Below the pieces are notes generated by a model. That model was not told the DNA's origin. It saw only the letters and a list, made by a program, of their open reading frames with translations, and did no database searches. Both the position numbers and the translations under genes were made by a program. From Desulfosporosinus sp. OT (lineage in GTDB: Bacteria > Bacillota > Desulfitobacteriia > Desulfitobacteriales > Desulfitobacteriaceae), in the NCBI RefSeq assembly GCF_000224515.1, contig NZ_AGAF01000209.1:1-49103 (forward strand): 49,103 bases of DNA. Direction: 5' to 3'. Positions 1-7,940 of this stretch are shown here, piece by piece. Positions within the stretch are counted from its first letter, which is position 1, and each line of letters starts with the position of its first letter.

Positions 1-200
1 GATCAGCCTCCTACCCGATTGCGCCACGCATGATGATTAACTAAACATGCTGTTCAGATTAAGAAAAATAATATTGTATTGATTGTAAGGATCTAAAAAG
101 GTGATGGAAGATTCATAACTCCGTATAATAAAACTACTTGTTATTACAAATAATAAGGCATCGTATAAATTAATAATCCTGAAAAAGGAGCGTGCTTTTT

Positions 201-803
201 TTGTTGTCTACATTGATGAAGGTGAGTAAGCTGAAAATCAAAGACTCAATATTAGTTGGAATAATTGGCGGATTAATTGGGGTTACTTGTATGGATATCT
301 CTAATATAATTCTATATCGAAATAGGAGAACGGAAGCTCTATATGGGCATTTAGCTGGGTCGATGATTATGAAACCAGCAAAATTAAAGAAAGGTAAAAA
401 TTTTTTTATTGGTCAGTTGTTTCATATGACGGTAGGTTCAGTGTTAGGTGTTGGGATGACAGAAATCTTAAAAAGATTTGGTAAGGACCACCATATTATT
501 AAAGGCCTCTTCTTATCGGTGACTACATGGGGATTTTTATATAATTTTGGACAAAGAATGGGTTTTTATAGAACGAATCCTCGTTTAACCAAAAGTAGCT
601 ATACCGCAATTTGGCACCATCTCATCTATGGTTTGGCAACATCTCAGGCGATAGTAACCTTGGCTGATCCAAGTGTTTTTTCGCAAAAGGAATTCAGCAA
701 TGAAACCTCGAATTCAGCAAATCGGGCACTAAGTAGTAATATTCGTACTGTCTATTCAGATGTGAATCTTAATCCATCAGAAGCAACATCAAATTTAAAT
801 TAG
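201..803 (+). CDS. Hypothetical multi-pass membrane protein
   Basis: A protein of about 200 residues with hydrophobic segments near residues 15-35, 75-90 and 105-120 and a polar tail. I do not recognise the family; it resembles small integral membrane proteins found in Desulfosporosinus-type genomes. The reading frame is open from a GTG at 192, but the ribosome binding site (AAAGGAG, ending at 190) almost touches that codon. TTG 201 (spacing 10) or ATG 216 is therefore the likelier start. It lies alone, ahead of the liv promoter. Function unknown; that it is a real gene is fairly secure. Confidence 0.6.
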   Translation: MLSTLMKVSKLKIKDSILVGIIGGLIGVTCMDISNIILYRNRRTEALYGHLAGSMIMKPAKLKKGKNFFIGQLFHMTVGSVLGVGMTEILKRFGKDHHIIKGLFLSVTTWGFLYNFGQRMGFYRTNPRLTKSSYTAIWHHLIYGLATSQAIVTLADPSVFSQKEFSNETSNSANRALSSNIRTVYSDVNLNPSEATSNLN

Positions 804-844
804 ATGGTTCAGATATCTGTATCCTAGCCATAGGCACATATGTA

Positions 845-873
845 TTGACAAGAAGGACATACCTATCTATACT
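845..873 (+). promoter_or_regulatory. Sigma-A promoter of the liv operon
   Basis: TTGACA at 845-850, a 17-base spacer, and TATACT at 868-873: a near-perfect vegetative promoter about 100 bases before livJ. The leader contains an 8-codon open frame (ATG 901) ending in its own GGAGG, which probably has no coding role. Confidence 0.8.
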
Positions 874-976
874 TCGTTTATGACATATAGAGTCGAAAAT
901 ATGAGAAAAAAGAGAAAAGGAGGTTAAATTTTACATTTAAGGTTATTTTGTGTTTTAGAATAAGGAGGAAATAAGA

Positions 977-2155
977 ATGAGAAAAATGGCTTCAGTTCTC
1001 GTATCTGCATTATTAGTAGGTGCACTTGTTGTGTCCGGATGTGGAACCCAAACGCCAAATACCAGCACTACTGGGAGTAGTGGAAACGAAGATGTGATTA
1101 AAATTGGGGTCTTCGAACCAATGACCGGAGCAAATGCTGCCGGGGGGGCGTTAGAAGTTGAAGGTATTAAACTAGCTAATAAACTCTATCCAGAGGTTCT
1201 TGGTAAGAAAGTTGAATTAATAACAGTTGACAATAAATCAGATAAAGTCGAGGCAGCTAGCGCGGCTTCCCGGCTGGTAGAAAAAGAGAAAGTATCGGCA
1301 ATCATTGGGAGTTGGGGAAGCTCACTTTCCATGGCCGCTGGAGATATTGTAAAGAATGCCAAAATCCCGACAGTAGCGGCATCCGCAACTAATCCACTCG
1401 TTACAAAGAATAATGACTTTTATTTCCGAGTTTGCTTTATTGATCCGTTTCAAGGGAAAGTAATGGCCAACTACGCCTTTAATAAACTGAACGCTAAAAA
1501 AGTGGCCATTGTTCAAGAAGTCTCCAGTGATTACTCTATTGGTCTCGCCAAATTCTTCACAGATTCGTTTAAAGAATTGACGGGAGACCAAAATGCGATT
1601 GTCGGTGTGGCTAACTATAATACAGGAGACCAAGATTTCTCCGCCCAATTAACCAACATAAAAGCAAAGAATCCTGATGTTATCTTTGCACCAGGTAACT
1701 TCACTGAATCAGCACTTCTTATTAAACAAGCTCGACAACTTGGCATTAAAGCACCGATCATTGGCGGAGATACATGGGAGACACCTGAATTTATAGATAT
1801 CGGTAAAGATGCTGTTGAAGGCGCTGTCTTCTCGACCTTCTTTACTTCTGAGAAACCAATTACTCCAGAATCCGAGAAGTTCTTAGCGGAATACCGCAAA
1901 GAAAACCCTGATAAAGAGCCGGCTGCGGTCACTGCTTTGGGATATGATGCTTATATCGTAATTCTTGATGCTATCAAGAAAGCCAATTCCTCAGATGCTG
2001 TTAAAATCCAAGAACAACTTGCTAAAACAAAAGACTTCCCTGGAGCAGCTGGTATGATTACCCTTGACGAGAACGGGGATGCCGTTAAAGACGCGGTCAT
2101 TAAGCAGGTTAAGAATGGTAAGTTCACTTATATGGATATTATCAAAGCCCAATAA
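977..2155 (+). CDS. livJ: Branched-chain amino acid ABC transporter, substrate-binding lipoprotein
   Basis: A 392-residue extracytoplasmic solute receptor of the type 1 periplasmic-binding fold (Leu/Ile/Val-binding family). Residues 1-21 are a lipoprotein signal ending in the lipobox V-S-G-C, with Cys22 as the lipid-modified residue, so the mature protein is anchored outside the membrane. A Ser/Thr/Gly/Asn-rich linker follows, then the two-lobed binding domain beginning at I-K-I-G-V-F-E-P-M-T-G. AAGGAGGA precedes the ATG at ideal spacing. It is the first gene of livJHMGF and is separated from livH by a hairpin. The substrate could be another amino acid or amide; the family assignment is secure. 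Confidence 0.93.
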   Translation: MRKMASVLVSALLVGALVVSGCGTQTPNTSTTGSSGNEDVIKIGVFEPMTGANAAGGALEVEGIKLANKLYPEVLGKKVELITVDNKSDKVEAASAASRLVEKEKVSAIIGSWGSSLSMAAGDIVKNAKIPTVAASATNPLVTKNNDFYFRVCFIDPFQGKVMANYAFNKLNAKKVAIVQEVSSDYSIGLAKFFTDSFKELTGDQNAIVGVANYNTGDQDFSAQLTNIKAKNPDVIFAPGNFTESALLIKQARQLGIKAPIIGGDTWETPEFIDIGKDAVEGAVFSTFFTSEKPITPESEKFLAEYRKENPDKEPAAVTALGYDAYIVILDAIKKANSSDAVKIQEQLAKTKDFPGAAGMITLDENGDAVKDAVIKQVKNGKFTYMDIIKAQ

Positions 2156-2212
2156 TAGTTGAGACTATACTTATTGGAGTAAATAGATAATCAATATCTA
2201 CTCTTGGTTACC

Positions 2213-2246
2213 GATACGCTTTCCTTCGTTGTAAGGGGAGCGTATC
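2213..2246 (+). terminator. Intercistronic hairpin between livJ and livH
   Basis: Perfect 8-bp arms GATACGCT / AGCGTATC with additional pairing inside and only a weak T-rich tail. A partial terminator or mRNA-stabilising hairpin here would leave the receptor message in excess over the permease messages, a common design in ABC importer operons (inference). Confidence 0.6.
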
Positions 2247-2312
2247 TCTTATGAACTGATTTTGACAGGCTCTTTAAATCAATAATGAAGGACAATGAGG
2301 TGATAAACTAAG

Positions 2313-3209
2313 GTGATGAACTTAAGTACGTTTTTCCAGCATTTGACGAACGGAATCTCTTTAGGAAGTTTATACGCCTTGGTGGCTATCGGCTATACCA
2401 TGGTTTACGGAACTCTACGTCTCATAAACTTTGCTCATGGCGATGTGTTTATGATGACAACATATTTTGCCTTTTATGGTGTCGCCACGTTTATGCTGCC
2501 TTGGTATGTTTCATTTATCTTGGCCATTATTTTAACTGCAGCTCTCGGAATGTTACTGGAAATAGGGGCATATCGTCCGCTCCGTGATGCACCGAAGATC
2601 TCGATCATGATCTCGGCGATCGGTGCGTCGTTTTTACTTGAAAACTTGGCGGTCGTGTTATTTGGCGGACGCCCTAAGGCTTTCCCGAGTGTCAAACTTT
2701 TAACCGATAGCATTCAGTGGGGAACAGTTTCTATTCAAAAATTGACGTTCGTTATTCCAATAGTCACTATCATATTCCTGGTGGGGCTTTTATACTTAAT
2801 TAATCATACGAAAACAGGGATGGCTATGCGGGCGGTGGCTAAAGATTACGAAACAGCTGGGATCATGGGTGTGAATGTAAACAAGACGATTTCTCAAACC
2901 TTCGCAATTGGCTCGATGCTAGCTGCTGTAGGAGGGATTATGTGGGGACTTAAATTTCCCCAGATTGCCCCACTGATGGGTGTAATGCCGGGCCTTAAAG
3001 CCTTTATTGCGGCTGTTATCGGAGGAATTGGAAATATTAAAGGTGCTGTGATTGGCGGTTTTATTTTAGGAATTGGGGAAATAATGATTGTTGCCTTTCT
3101 CCCAAGTTTGAGTGGCTACAGAGATGCGTTTGCCTTCATCTTTCTGATTGTCATTCTGTTATTTAAGCCGACAGGAATTACCGGTGAGAAAATAGCGGAG
3201 AAGGTGTAA
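2313..3209 (+). CDS. livH: Branched-chain amino acid ABC transporter permease
   Basis: A 298-residue integral membrane permease of the LivH family with about eight hydrophobic segments. It carries the family opening G-I-S-L-G-S-L-Y-A-L-V-A-I-G-Y-T-M-V-Y-G and the loop G-M-A-M-R-A-V-A-K-D that contacts the ATPase. It forms the translocation pore with LivM. Adjacent GTG 2313 and ATG 2316 are both possible starts; GAGGTGA at 2297-2303 fits either. Second gene of the operon, ending 2 bases before livM. Confidence 0.93.
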   Translation: MMNLSTFFQHLTNGISLGSLYALVAIGYTMVYGTLRLINFAHGDVFMMTTYFAFYGVATFMLPWYVSFILAIILTAALGMLLEIGAYRPLRDAPKISIMISAIGASFLLENLAVVLFGGRPKAFPSVKLLTDSIQWGTVSIQKLTFVIPIVTIIFLVGLLYLINHTKTGMAMRAVAKDYETAGIMGVNVNKTISQTFAIGSMLAAVGGIMWGLKFPQIAPLMGVMPGLKAFIAAVIGGIGNIKGAVIGGFILGIGEIMIVAFLPSLSGYRDAFAFIFLIVILLFKPTGITGEKIAEKV

Positions 3210-3211
3210 CT

Positions 3212-4267
3212 ATGAAACAAAAAAAGACACTGCTGACAGTTATCTCGATTGTTGTTCTTTTCTTAGGAGTTTATCTGGCCGATCAAAATCTTGATTCCTA
3301 TAAGATGAGGATCTTAAATCTTTGCGCTATCTACGTTGTGCTTGGTTTGAGTATGAATTTAATTAATGGTTTTACCGGGCTCTTTTCTCTTGGACATGCT
3401 GGTTTTATGGCGGTAGGTGCCTATACTACGGCCATTCTCACGATGCCGGACGTTGTGAAGGGGCAAAATTTCTTCATGGTTCCGATGATGAAGCCTCTAG
3501 ACACCATGCACGTGCCCTTTTTCCTAGCGCTTCTAATTGGAGGGATTTTTGCGGGCATTGTGGGTTATTTGATTGGTGCACCAGCTTTGAGGCTTCGAGG
3601 GGATTACCTGGCAATAGCGACCTTGGGTTTTGCAGAAATCATTCGGGTGGTTTTCACAAATATACAAAGTGTTACTAACGGGGCACTTGGGCTTAAGGGT
3701 ATTCCAGAATCGTCCAATATTTGGTGGACCGTCGGGGTTGCTACGGTAACTGTACTTTTTATAGGCTCGCTCATTAACAGTAGTTATGGTCGGGCGTTTA
3801 AAGCCATTAGGGAAGATGAGATCGCGGCTGAAAGTATGGGAATTAGTCTCTTTAAGCATAAGGTCCTAGCTTTTACCATCGGAGCTTTTTTTGCGGGAGT
3901 TGGTGGTGGACTCTTAGGAAGCTTGATGGGAACTATTGATCCCCTGATGTTTCGTTTCTTCCTTACCTTCAACATTTTGCTTATTATCATTCTTGGAGGG
4001 ATGGGGAGTATCACTGGAACTATTATTTCGGCGTTTATTATCACCATCGGGGGAGAGGCCCTACGTTTCCTTGATGAATCTATGACAATTGGTAACCTTG
4101 TTATTCCAGGCATTTCTGGTTTGCGAATGGTTGTTTTTTCAGCTCTGCTCATGATTGTCGTCCTTTTCTTTAATAGGGGAATTATGGGGACCAATGAATT
4201 CACCTGGGACAGGCTTTTTGCTAAGTTTGGCAAAAAACCTTTGGCCAAAGGAGGAAGCAAACAGTGA
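3212..4267 (+). CDS. livM: Branched-chain amino acid ABC transporter permease
   Basis: A 351-residue LivM-family permease with about ten hydrophobic segments. Recognisable motifs are L-N-L-I-N-G-F-T-G-L-F-S-L-G-H-A-G-F in the N-terminal half and the ATPase-contact loop G-R-A-F-K-A-I-R-E-D-E-I-A-A-E-S-M-G. It partners LivH. The gene starts directly after livH and its stop overlaps the GTG start of livG by 4 bases, so the genes are translationally coupled. The C-terminus is basic and cytoplasmic. Confidence 0.93.
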   Translation: MKQKKTLLTVISIVVLFLGVYLADQNLDSYKMRILNLCAIYVVLGLSMNLINGFTGLFSLGHAGFMAVGAYTTAILTMPDVVKGQNFFMVPMMKPLDTMHVPFFLALLIGGIFAGIVGYLIGAPALRLRGDYLAIATLGFAEIIRVVFTNIQSVTNGALGLKGIPESSNIWWTVGVATVTVLFIGSLINSSYGRAFKAIREDEIAAESMGISLFKHKVLAFTIGAFFAGVGGGLLGSLMGTIDPLMFRFFLTFNILLIIILGGMGSITGTIISAFIITIGGEALRFLDESMTIGNLVIPGISGLRMVVFSALLMIVVLFFNRGIMGTNEFTWDRLFAKFGKKPLAKGGSKQ

Positions 4268-5037
4268 ACCTATTAAAGGTTGAAAATGTCTCAATGATTT
4301 TTGGCGGGTTAACAGCAGTCAAGGAGTTTAACCTTGATTTAAACCAAGGAGAAATTGTTGCCTTGATTGGCCCAAACGGTGCAGGAAAAACAACGGCCTT
4401 TAACATGATTACTGGAGTATATAGACCTACAATCGGGCGGATTAGTTACAAAGGAAACGATATTACAGGGCAAAGGCCGGATCAGATTACTAAGCAAGGT
4501 ATTGCGCGGACGTTTCAAAATATCCGCTTGTTTAAGGACCTGACTGTACTCGATAATGTCTTAATTGCTAATCATTTGCACCTTAAATCTAATTTTCTAG
4601 AAGCCACCTTTAAACTTCCTCGCTATCGTAGGGAGGAGAAAAGAATCTTGGAGAAGTCCCTTAGCCTACTGGAAAAGGTAGGGCTTGTGGATGCTCAGAA
4701 TGAAAAATCCAGCTCGCTTCCTTATGGTAAGCAGAGGCGTTTGGAGATAGCTCGTGCCTTGGCTACGAATCCGGAGATTCTGCTTTTGGACGAGCCAGCT
4801 GCGGGAATGAATCCCAAGGAAACAGACGATTTGACTGAGTTTATTCGCCAAATTCGGGATGAGTTTCATTTATCTATTTTCATGATTGAACACCATATGC
4901 AAGTGGTCATGGGGATTTCTGATCGTATTTGTGTTTTCGATCATGGAGTCACAATTGCTGAAGGTAATCCTTATGAGATTCAAAATAACCAGAAGGTGAT
5001 TGAAGCATACTTGGGGGTGGCGGAAGATTATGCTTAA
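4264..5037 (+). CDS. livG: Branched-chain amino acid ABC transporter ATP-binding protein
   Basis: A 257-residue ATPase with Walker A G-P-N-G-A-G-K-T at residues 36-43, the LivG-type signature S-L-P-Y-G-K-Q-R-R-L-E-I-A-R-A-L (Y-G-K-Q in place of S-G-G-Q, usual in this subfamily) and Walker B I-L-L-L-D-E-P-A-A-G-M. It ends in the LivG-type tail. Start GTG with AAAGGAGG upstream, overlapping livM by 4 bases and livF by 8. It energises uptake with LivF. Confidence 0.93.
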   Translation: MNLLKVENVSMIFGGLTAVKEFNLDLNQGEIVALIGPNGAGKTTAFNMITGVYRPTIGRISYKGNDITGQRPDQITKQGIARTFQNIRLFKDLTVLDNVLIANHLHLKSNFLEATFKLPRYRREEKRILEKSLSLLEKVGLVDAQNEKSSSLPYGKQRRLEIARALATNPEILLLDEPAAGMNPKETDDLTEFIRQIRDEFHLSIFMIEHHMQVVMGISDRICVFDHGVTIAEGNPYEIQNNQKVIEAYLGVAEDYA

Positions 5038-5755
5038 AATCGAAAATTTGAGTGTCGCCTACGGTGGGATTGAAGCCTTAAAAGGAATCAGTTTGGAAGT
5101 CGAAGAAGGAAAAATTGTCACCTTGGTGGGAGCCAATGGTGCGGGGAAGAGCACTGTTCTGCGTTCAATTGTTGGTCTCGTTAAACCAAAAGAGGGCTCT
5201 ATCACTTATCATGGGAAAAACTTACTGACAGAGAAACGTCATAACATCGTAAAAAATGGGATTACTTTAGTTCCAGAAGGGCGACGAGTTTTTCCGGATA
5301 TGACGGTTTTGGAGAATCTGAAACTTGGGGCCTTTACCCGCAAGGATCATCAAGGAATTAAAGAAGACATTGAATGGGTTTATACCCTTTTTCCCAGGCT
5401 TAAAGAACGAGAATGGCAACTCGCAGGCACACTGTCCGGCGGTGAGCAGCAGATGCTGGCGGTGGGACGCGCGCTAATGTCACGTCCTAAACTGCTCATG
5501 ATGGATGAACCATCTTTGGGGCTTGCTCCACTCATTGTCAAAGATATTTTTAATATTGTGCGGGAAATTCATCGCCAAGGGATGACTATTCTTTTGATTG
5601 AGCAGAATGCCAATGCTGCATTACACATTGCAGATGTGGGTTATGTTATTGAAACTGGGCGAATTATCCTTAAAGGAACTGGCAAAGAGTTATTGGCCAA
5701 TGAAGATGTGAAAAAAGCCTATTTAGGTGAGAGTGTCACAATGCAGAAGGGCTAA
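5030..5755 (+). CDS. livF: Branched-chain amino acid ABC transporter ATP-binding protein
   Basis: A 241-residue LivF-family ATPase with Walker A G-A-N-G-A-G-K-S, signature L-S-G-G-E-Q-Q-M-L-A-V-G-R-A-L and Walker B L-L-M-M-D-E-P-S-L-G-L-A-P. The frame is open from a TTG at 5000, but family alignment (M-L-K-I-E-N-L-S-V-A-Y-G) places the start at ATG 5030, inside the end of livG. Last gene of the operon; transcription probably stops at the hairpin at 5837-5865. Confidence 0.93.
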   Translation: MLKIENLSVAYGGIEALKGISLEVEEGKIVTLVGANGAGKSTVLRSIVGLVKPKEGSITYHGKNLLTEKRHNIVKNGITLVPEGRRVFPDMTVLENLKLGAFTRKDHQGIKEDIEWVYTLFPRLKEREWQLAGTLSGGEQQMLAVGRALMSRPKLLMMDEPSLGLAPLIVKDIFNIVREIHRQGMTILLIEQNANAALHIADVGYVIETGRIILKGTGKELLANEDVKKAYLGESVTMQKG

Positions 5756-5775
5756 GCTCGTTATCTGTTGAAATA

Positions 5776-5872
5776 GTGTTAGCACTCACAAGAGAAGATG
5801 CTATAGTTTGTGCATTAATTAAAGGTTACGCAGCTTAACGTCTGTCCTTATCTGGGACAGACGTTTTATTTT
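5776..5872 (+). repeat. Degenerate copy of the 3' half of the downstream T-box
   Basis: This stretch matches 6215-6317 (T-box antiterminator/terminator half) almost base for base: the same GTGTT(A/G)GCACTC start, a GTGCAT(T/C)AATTAA block, and the same terminator ACGTCTGTCCTTATCT. The T-box signature AAGGTGGTACCGCAG has decayed here to AAAGGTTACGCAG, and there is no stem I upstream because livF ends at 5755. It cannot sense tRNA as it stands and probably survives as the liv terminator. Confidence 0.7.
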
Positions 5873-5875
5873 TTA
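5837..5875 (+). terminator. Rho-independent terminator of the liv operon
   Basis: Stem AACGTCTGTCC / GGACAGACGTT with a 7-base loop followed by a T-rich run (TTTTATTTTTT). It lies 80 bases after livF and is derived from a T-box terminator. Confidence 0.85.
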
Positions 5876-5911
5876 GATAACGTTGGTGCTATTCATTGAT
5901 GTAAACAATGA

Positions 5912-6046
5912 CATAGCAAAGACCATGGGGACAATTTAGTAGACGATGTATTGAAAGAAAGCAGTCGGTTTTGGGAGGTTTTCGAAAATAAGGAAATCGG
6001 GCTTGAAGAGTTGAAATTCATAGGTTTGAGTGCTATTATTATATAA
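5912..6046 (+). other. Possible gene remnant (44 open codons, no start)
   Basis: An open frame between stops reads like the C-terminal tail of a protein (D-N-L-V-D-D-V-L-K-E-S-S-R-F-W-E-V-F-E-N, then a Glu/Leu-rich stretch). There is no credible start or ribosome binding site, and its end overlaps the T-box promoter. It may be what is left of a gene lost when the T-box region was duplicated. Weak. Confidence 0.25.
6011..6039 (+). promoter_or_regulatory. Promoter of the T-box/DAHP synthase transcript
   Basis: TTGAAA at 6011-6016, a 17-base spacer and TATTAT at 6034-6039, just ahead of the T-box leader. Confidence 0.65.
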
Positions 6047-6317
6047 ACCGTTGAAGGGGAAGTAAAACCGCAAGACCAACCTCACAGAGAGTCGAGTAGG
6101 CTGGAAGCTCGGCAGGTAACGGAGCGGGTAAATGGGCCCTGGAGGGTGGAGCGAAAAGGCTTGCTTAGGCTTTAGTAGCTACCAACGCAAAGCCAGCGTT
6201 ATTGGGCAAAGGGTGTGTTGGCACTCTGCAGGAGAGGATGCATTTGTCTTTTGTGCATCAATTAAGGTGGTACCGCAGATTAACGTCTGTCCTTATCTAA
6301 GGACAGACGTGTTGTTT
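6047..6317 (+). promoter_or_regulatory. T-box leader, probably tRNA-Trp responsive
   Basis: Contains the hallmark antiterminator motif AAGGTGGTACCGC at 6264-6276, whose bulge pairs with the CCA end of uncharged tRNA. A strong terminator follows (AACGTCTGTCCTT 6282-6294 / AAGGACAGACGT 6299-6310, then GTTGTTTTT). Stem I elements are visible upstream: GGGGAAGTA near 6056, then AGAGAGTCGAGTAGGCTGG with AAGCTCGGC. A TGG triplet at 6133-6135 in the context GTAAATGGGCC is the best specifier candidate, meaning Trp. Shortage of charged tRNA would let transcription run into the DAHP synthase gene. T-box identity is strong; the specifier is an inference. Confidence 0.88.
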
Positions 6318-6413
6318 TTGCGCCACACTTCGTTCTATCATCATAAACGCAGATGAGTGGAACGTGCAGAGAAGGAACCCCGCAAATTATTAAATTTGAG
6401 GGAGGTTATTTAT

Positions 6414-7559
6414 ATGAAAGATTTGAGATTGGCGAGATTTTCTACTGAGCGAAGTACTATCGAGGTCAAGGGGGTAACCATAGGAGGAAAAGAGATTATC
6501 CTAATGGGTGGACCCTGTGCTGTGGAATCGAGTATCCAAATGAGTCACTCAGCTAGAACTGTAAAAAAGGCAGGAGGCAAGATCCTGCGGGGTGGGGTTT
6601 TTAAACCACGCACGTCACCCTATAGTTTTCAGGGCTTAGGTTTGGAAGGACTTAACTATTTGGTTCAAGCTGCTAGAGAAAATGACTTACTCTGTGTCAC
6701 CGAAGTCATTGACGCATCAAGTTTAGATTTAGTGGGTGACAAGGTTGACCTTATTCAAATCGGTGCTCGGAATATGCAAAATTTTGAGCTTCTAAAGTTA
6801 GCTGGTACAATCAGTAAACCGATTATTTTGAAACGAGGATTGTCGGCAACTATAGAGGAGTGGTTGTTGGCTGCCGAATATATATTAGCTGCCGGTAATC
6901 CCCAAGTAATCCTTTGTGAACGAGGAATTCGCACATTTGAGCCCAGTACCAGAAATACCTTAGATCTAAGTGCTGTAGGAGTGGCTAAAGAACTTTCTCA
7001 TCTGCCAGTTATTGTTGATCCAAGTCATGCAGCGGGCAGAAGAGATTTGATTTCCGCGTTATCTAAAGCCGCTATTGCAGGAGGTGCGGACGGCTTATTG
7101 ATCGAAATGCACCCGAATCCTGCCGAGGCCACAAGTGATGGACCCCAGTCCTTGTACCCGGAACAATTTATCCAATTAGCTCGGGAGCTAGGAATAGTCG
7201 CCGGGTCAGTAAATAGAGTTTTTGCTTGTAGTGGACAGGAAGATGAGGATACCCTTGAATCCCTGCGCACTCAGATTGATAACATTGATCAAAGTATCAT
7301 CGAATGTCTAGTGGCCCGCATGAAAATCGTCGGAAAAGTAGGAGATCAGAAACGCTTGGATCGGGTTAAAGACACCAACCGGGAAAAAGAAATTATTCAG
7401 CGCCTAGTTAACTTAGCTGAGGAATTACAACTTCCCCCTGAGCTAGTCAAAAAGATCTACCCTTTAATTTTTGAGTTCGGAGTTCAATCCCAAATCAAAA
7501 GTAAAGTTGCCCTAGATAAAGAATTAGACCTTTCGTGTTATCCCCTGGGAAGTAAATGA
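6414..7559 (+). CDS. aroF: 3-deoxy-7-phosphoheptulonate synthase fused to chorismate mutase
   Basis: A 381-residue bifunctional enzyme for the first step of the shikimate pathway (phosphoenolpyruvate + erythrose 4-phosphate to DAHP) and for chorismate to prephenate. Residues about 1-270 are a class I-beta DAHP synthase: G-P-C-A-V-E-S, G-G-V-F-K-P-R-T-S-P-Y-S-F-Q-G, Q-I-G-A-R-N-M-Q-N, L-K-R-G-L, and V-D-P-S-H-A-A-G-R. Residues about 280-370 are an AroQ-type chorismate mutase (L-R-T-Q-I-D-N-I-D ... R-E-K-E-I). The mutase is C-terminal, whereas the Bacillus enzyme has it N-terminal. The frame is open from 6357, but GGGAGG at 6400-6405 selects ATG 6414. Controlled by the T-box. Confidence 0.93.
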   Translation: MKDLRLARFSTERSTIEVKGVTIGGKEIILMGGPCAVESSIQMSHSARTVKKAGGKILRGGVFKPRTSPYSFQGLGLEGLNYLVQAARENDLLCVTEVIDASSLDLVGDKVDLIQIGARNMQNFELLKLAGTISKPIILKRGLSATIEEWLLAAEYILAAGNPQVILCERGIRTFEPSTRNTLDLSAVGVAKELSHLPVIVDPSHAAGRRDLISALSKAAIAGGADGLLIEMHPNPAEATSDGPQSLYPEQFIQLARELGIVAGSVNRVFACSGQEDEDTLESLRTQIDNIDQSIIECLVARMKIVGKVGDQKRLDRVKDTNREKEIIQRLVNLAEELQLPPELVKKIYPLIFEFGVQSQIKSKVALDKELDLSCYPLGSK

Positions 7560-7630
7560 TTTTCAGGTAGGTGCGCCACAGAAATCCTGATGTTTTTTTA
7601 GCTGAATGTGTTCAGTACCTTGCATTTGTC

Positions 7631-7661
7631 AAGCCTAGGTAGAAATATCCTAGGCTTTTCC
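7631..7661 (+). terminator. Terminator after the DAHP synthase gene
   Basis: Perfect 9-bp stem AAGCCTAGG / CCTAGGCTT with a 9-base loop and a short T-run. Confidence 0.8.
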
Positions 7662-7940
7662 ATTTGTGAAGAGGTTTAATATCATATTTGCTCCAAAAAC
7701 ACATAGAATTGACAGAGGCTTACTCCCTTACTACGGAGGATGTCGAAGGAAACAAGGGGAAATGAATAAAGGGATGGAAATTAACACTCAAAATTTTTTG
7801 ATTGTTCATTTTTTTAATATTATTTGCTTAATAAAGTTTTCTCAAAGAAGGTTTTTCAACATTATTCGCGAATTTATCCTTAAATGATCTTATTGAGGGC
7901 CATAATAAGGTAATAAAGTCGACGAAAGAGGTGAACTTGT
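7662..7940 (+). other. Intergenic region, no confident gene
   Basis: AT-rich leader region before the sensor-regulator gene. A 73-codon frame (7666-7887) is open but has no ribosome binding site and a low-complexity Phe/Ile-rich composition, so I do not call it. GAGGTGA at 7929-7935 belongs to the next gene. Confidence 0.5.

Noticed and set aside
1-50. Minus strand reads TGGCGCAATCGGGTAGGAGG, like a tRNA D-arm
   Set aside because: The D-stem does not pair properly and the window ends before the anticodon arm could be checked, so a tRNA cannot be supported.
901-927. 8-codon frame in the liv leader
   Set aside because: Its codons are largely the A-rich/GGAGG sequence itself; no independent evidence of translation.
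1322-1932. Long minus-strand frames opposite livJ and similar frames opposite livM, paaK and the ASKHA gene
   Set aside because: Antisense shadows of clear genes; no start signals.
6132-6356. 74-codon open frame in the T-box
   Set aside because: It lies wholly within the T-box leader and terminator; no ribosome binding site.
7666-7887. 73-codon open frame
   Set aside because: No ribosome binding site and low-complexity composition.
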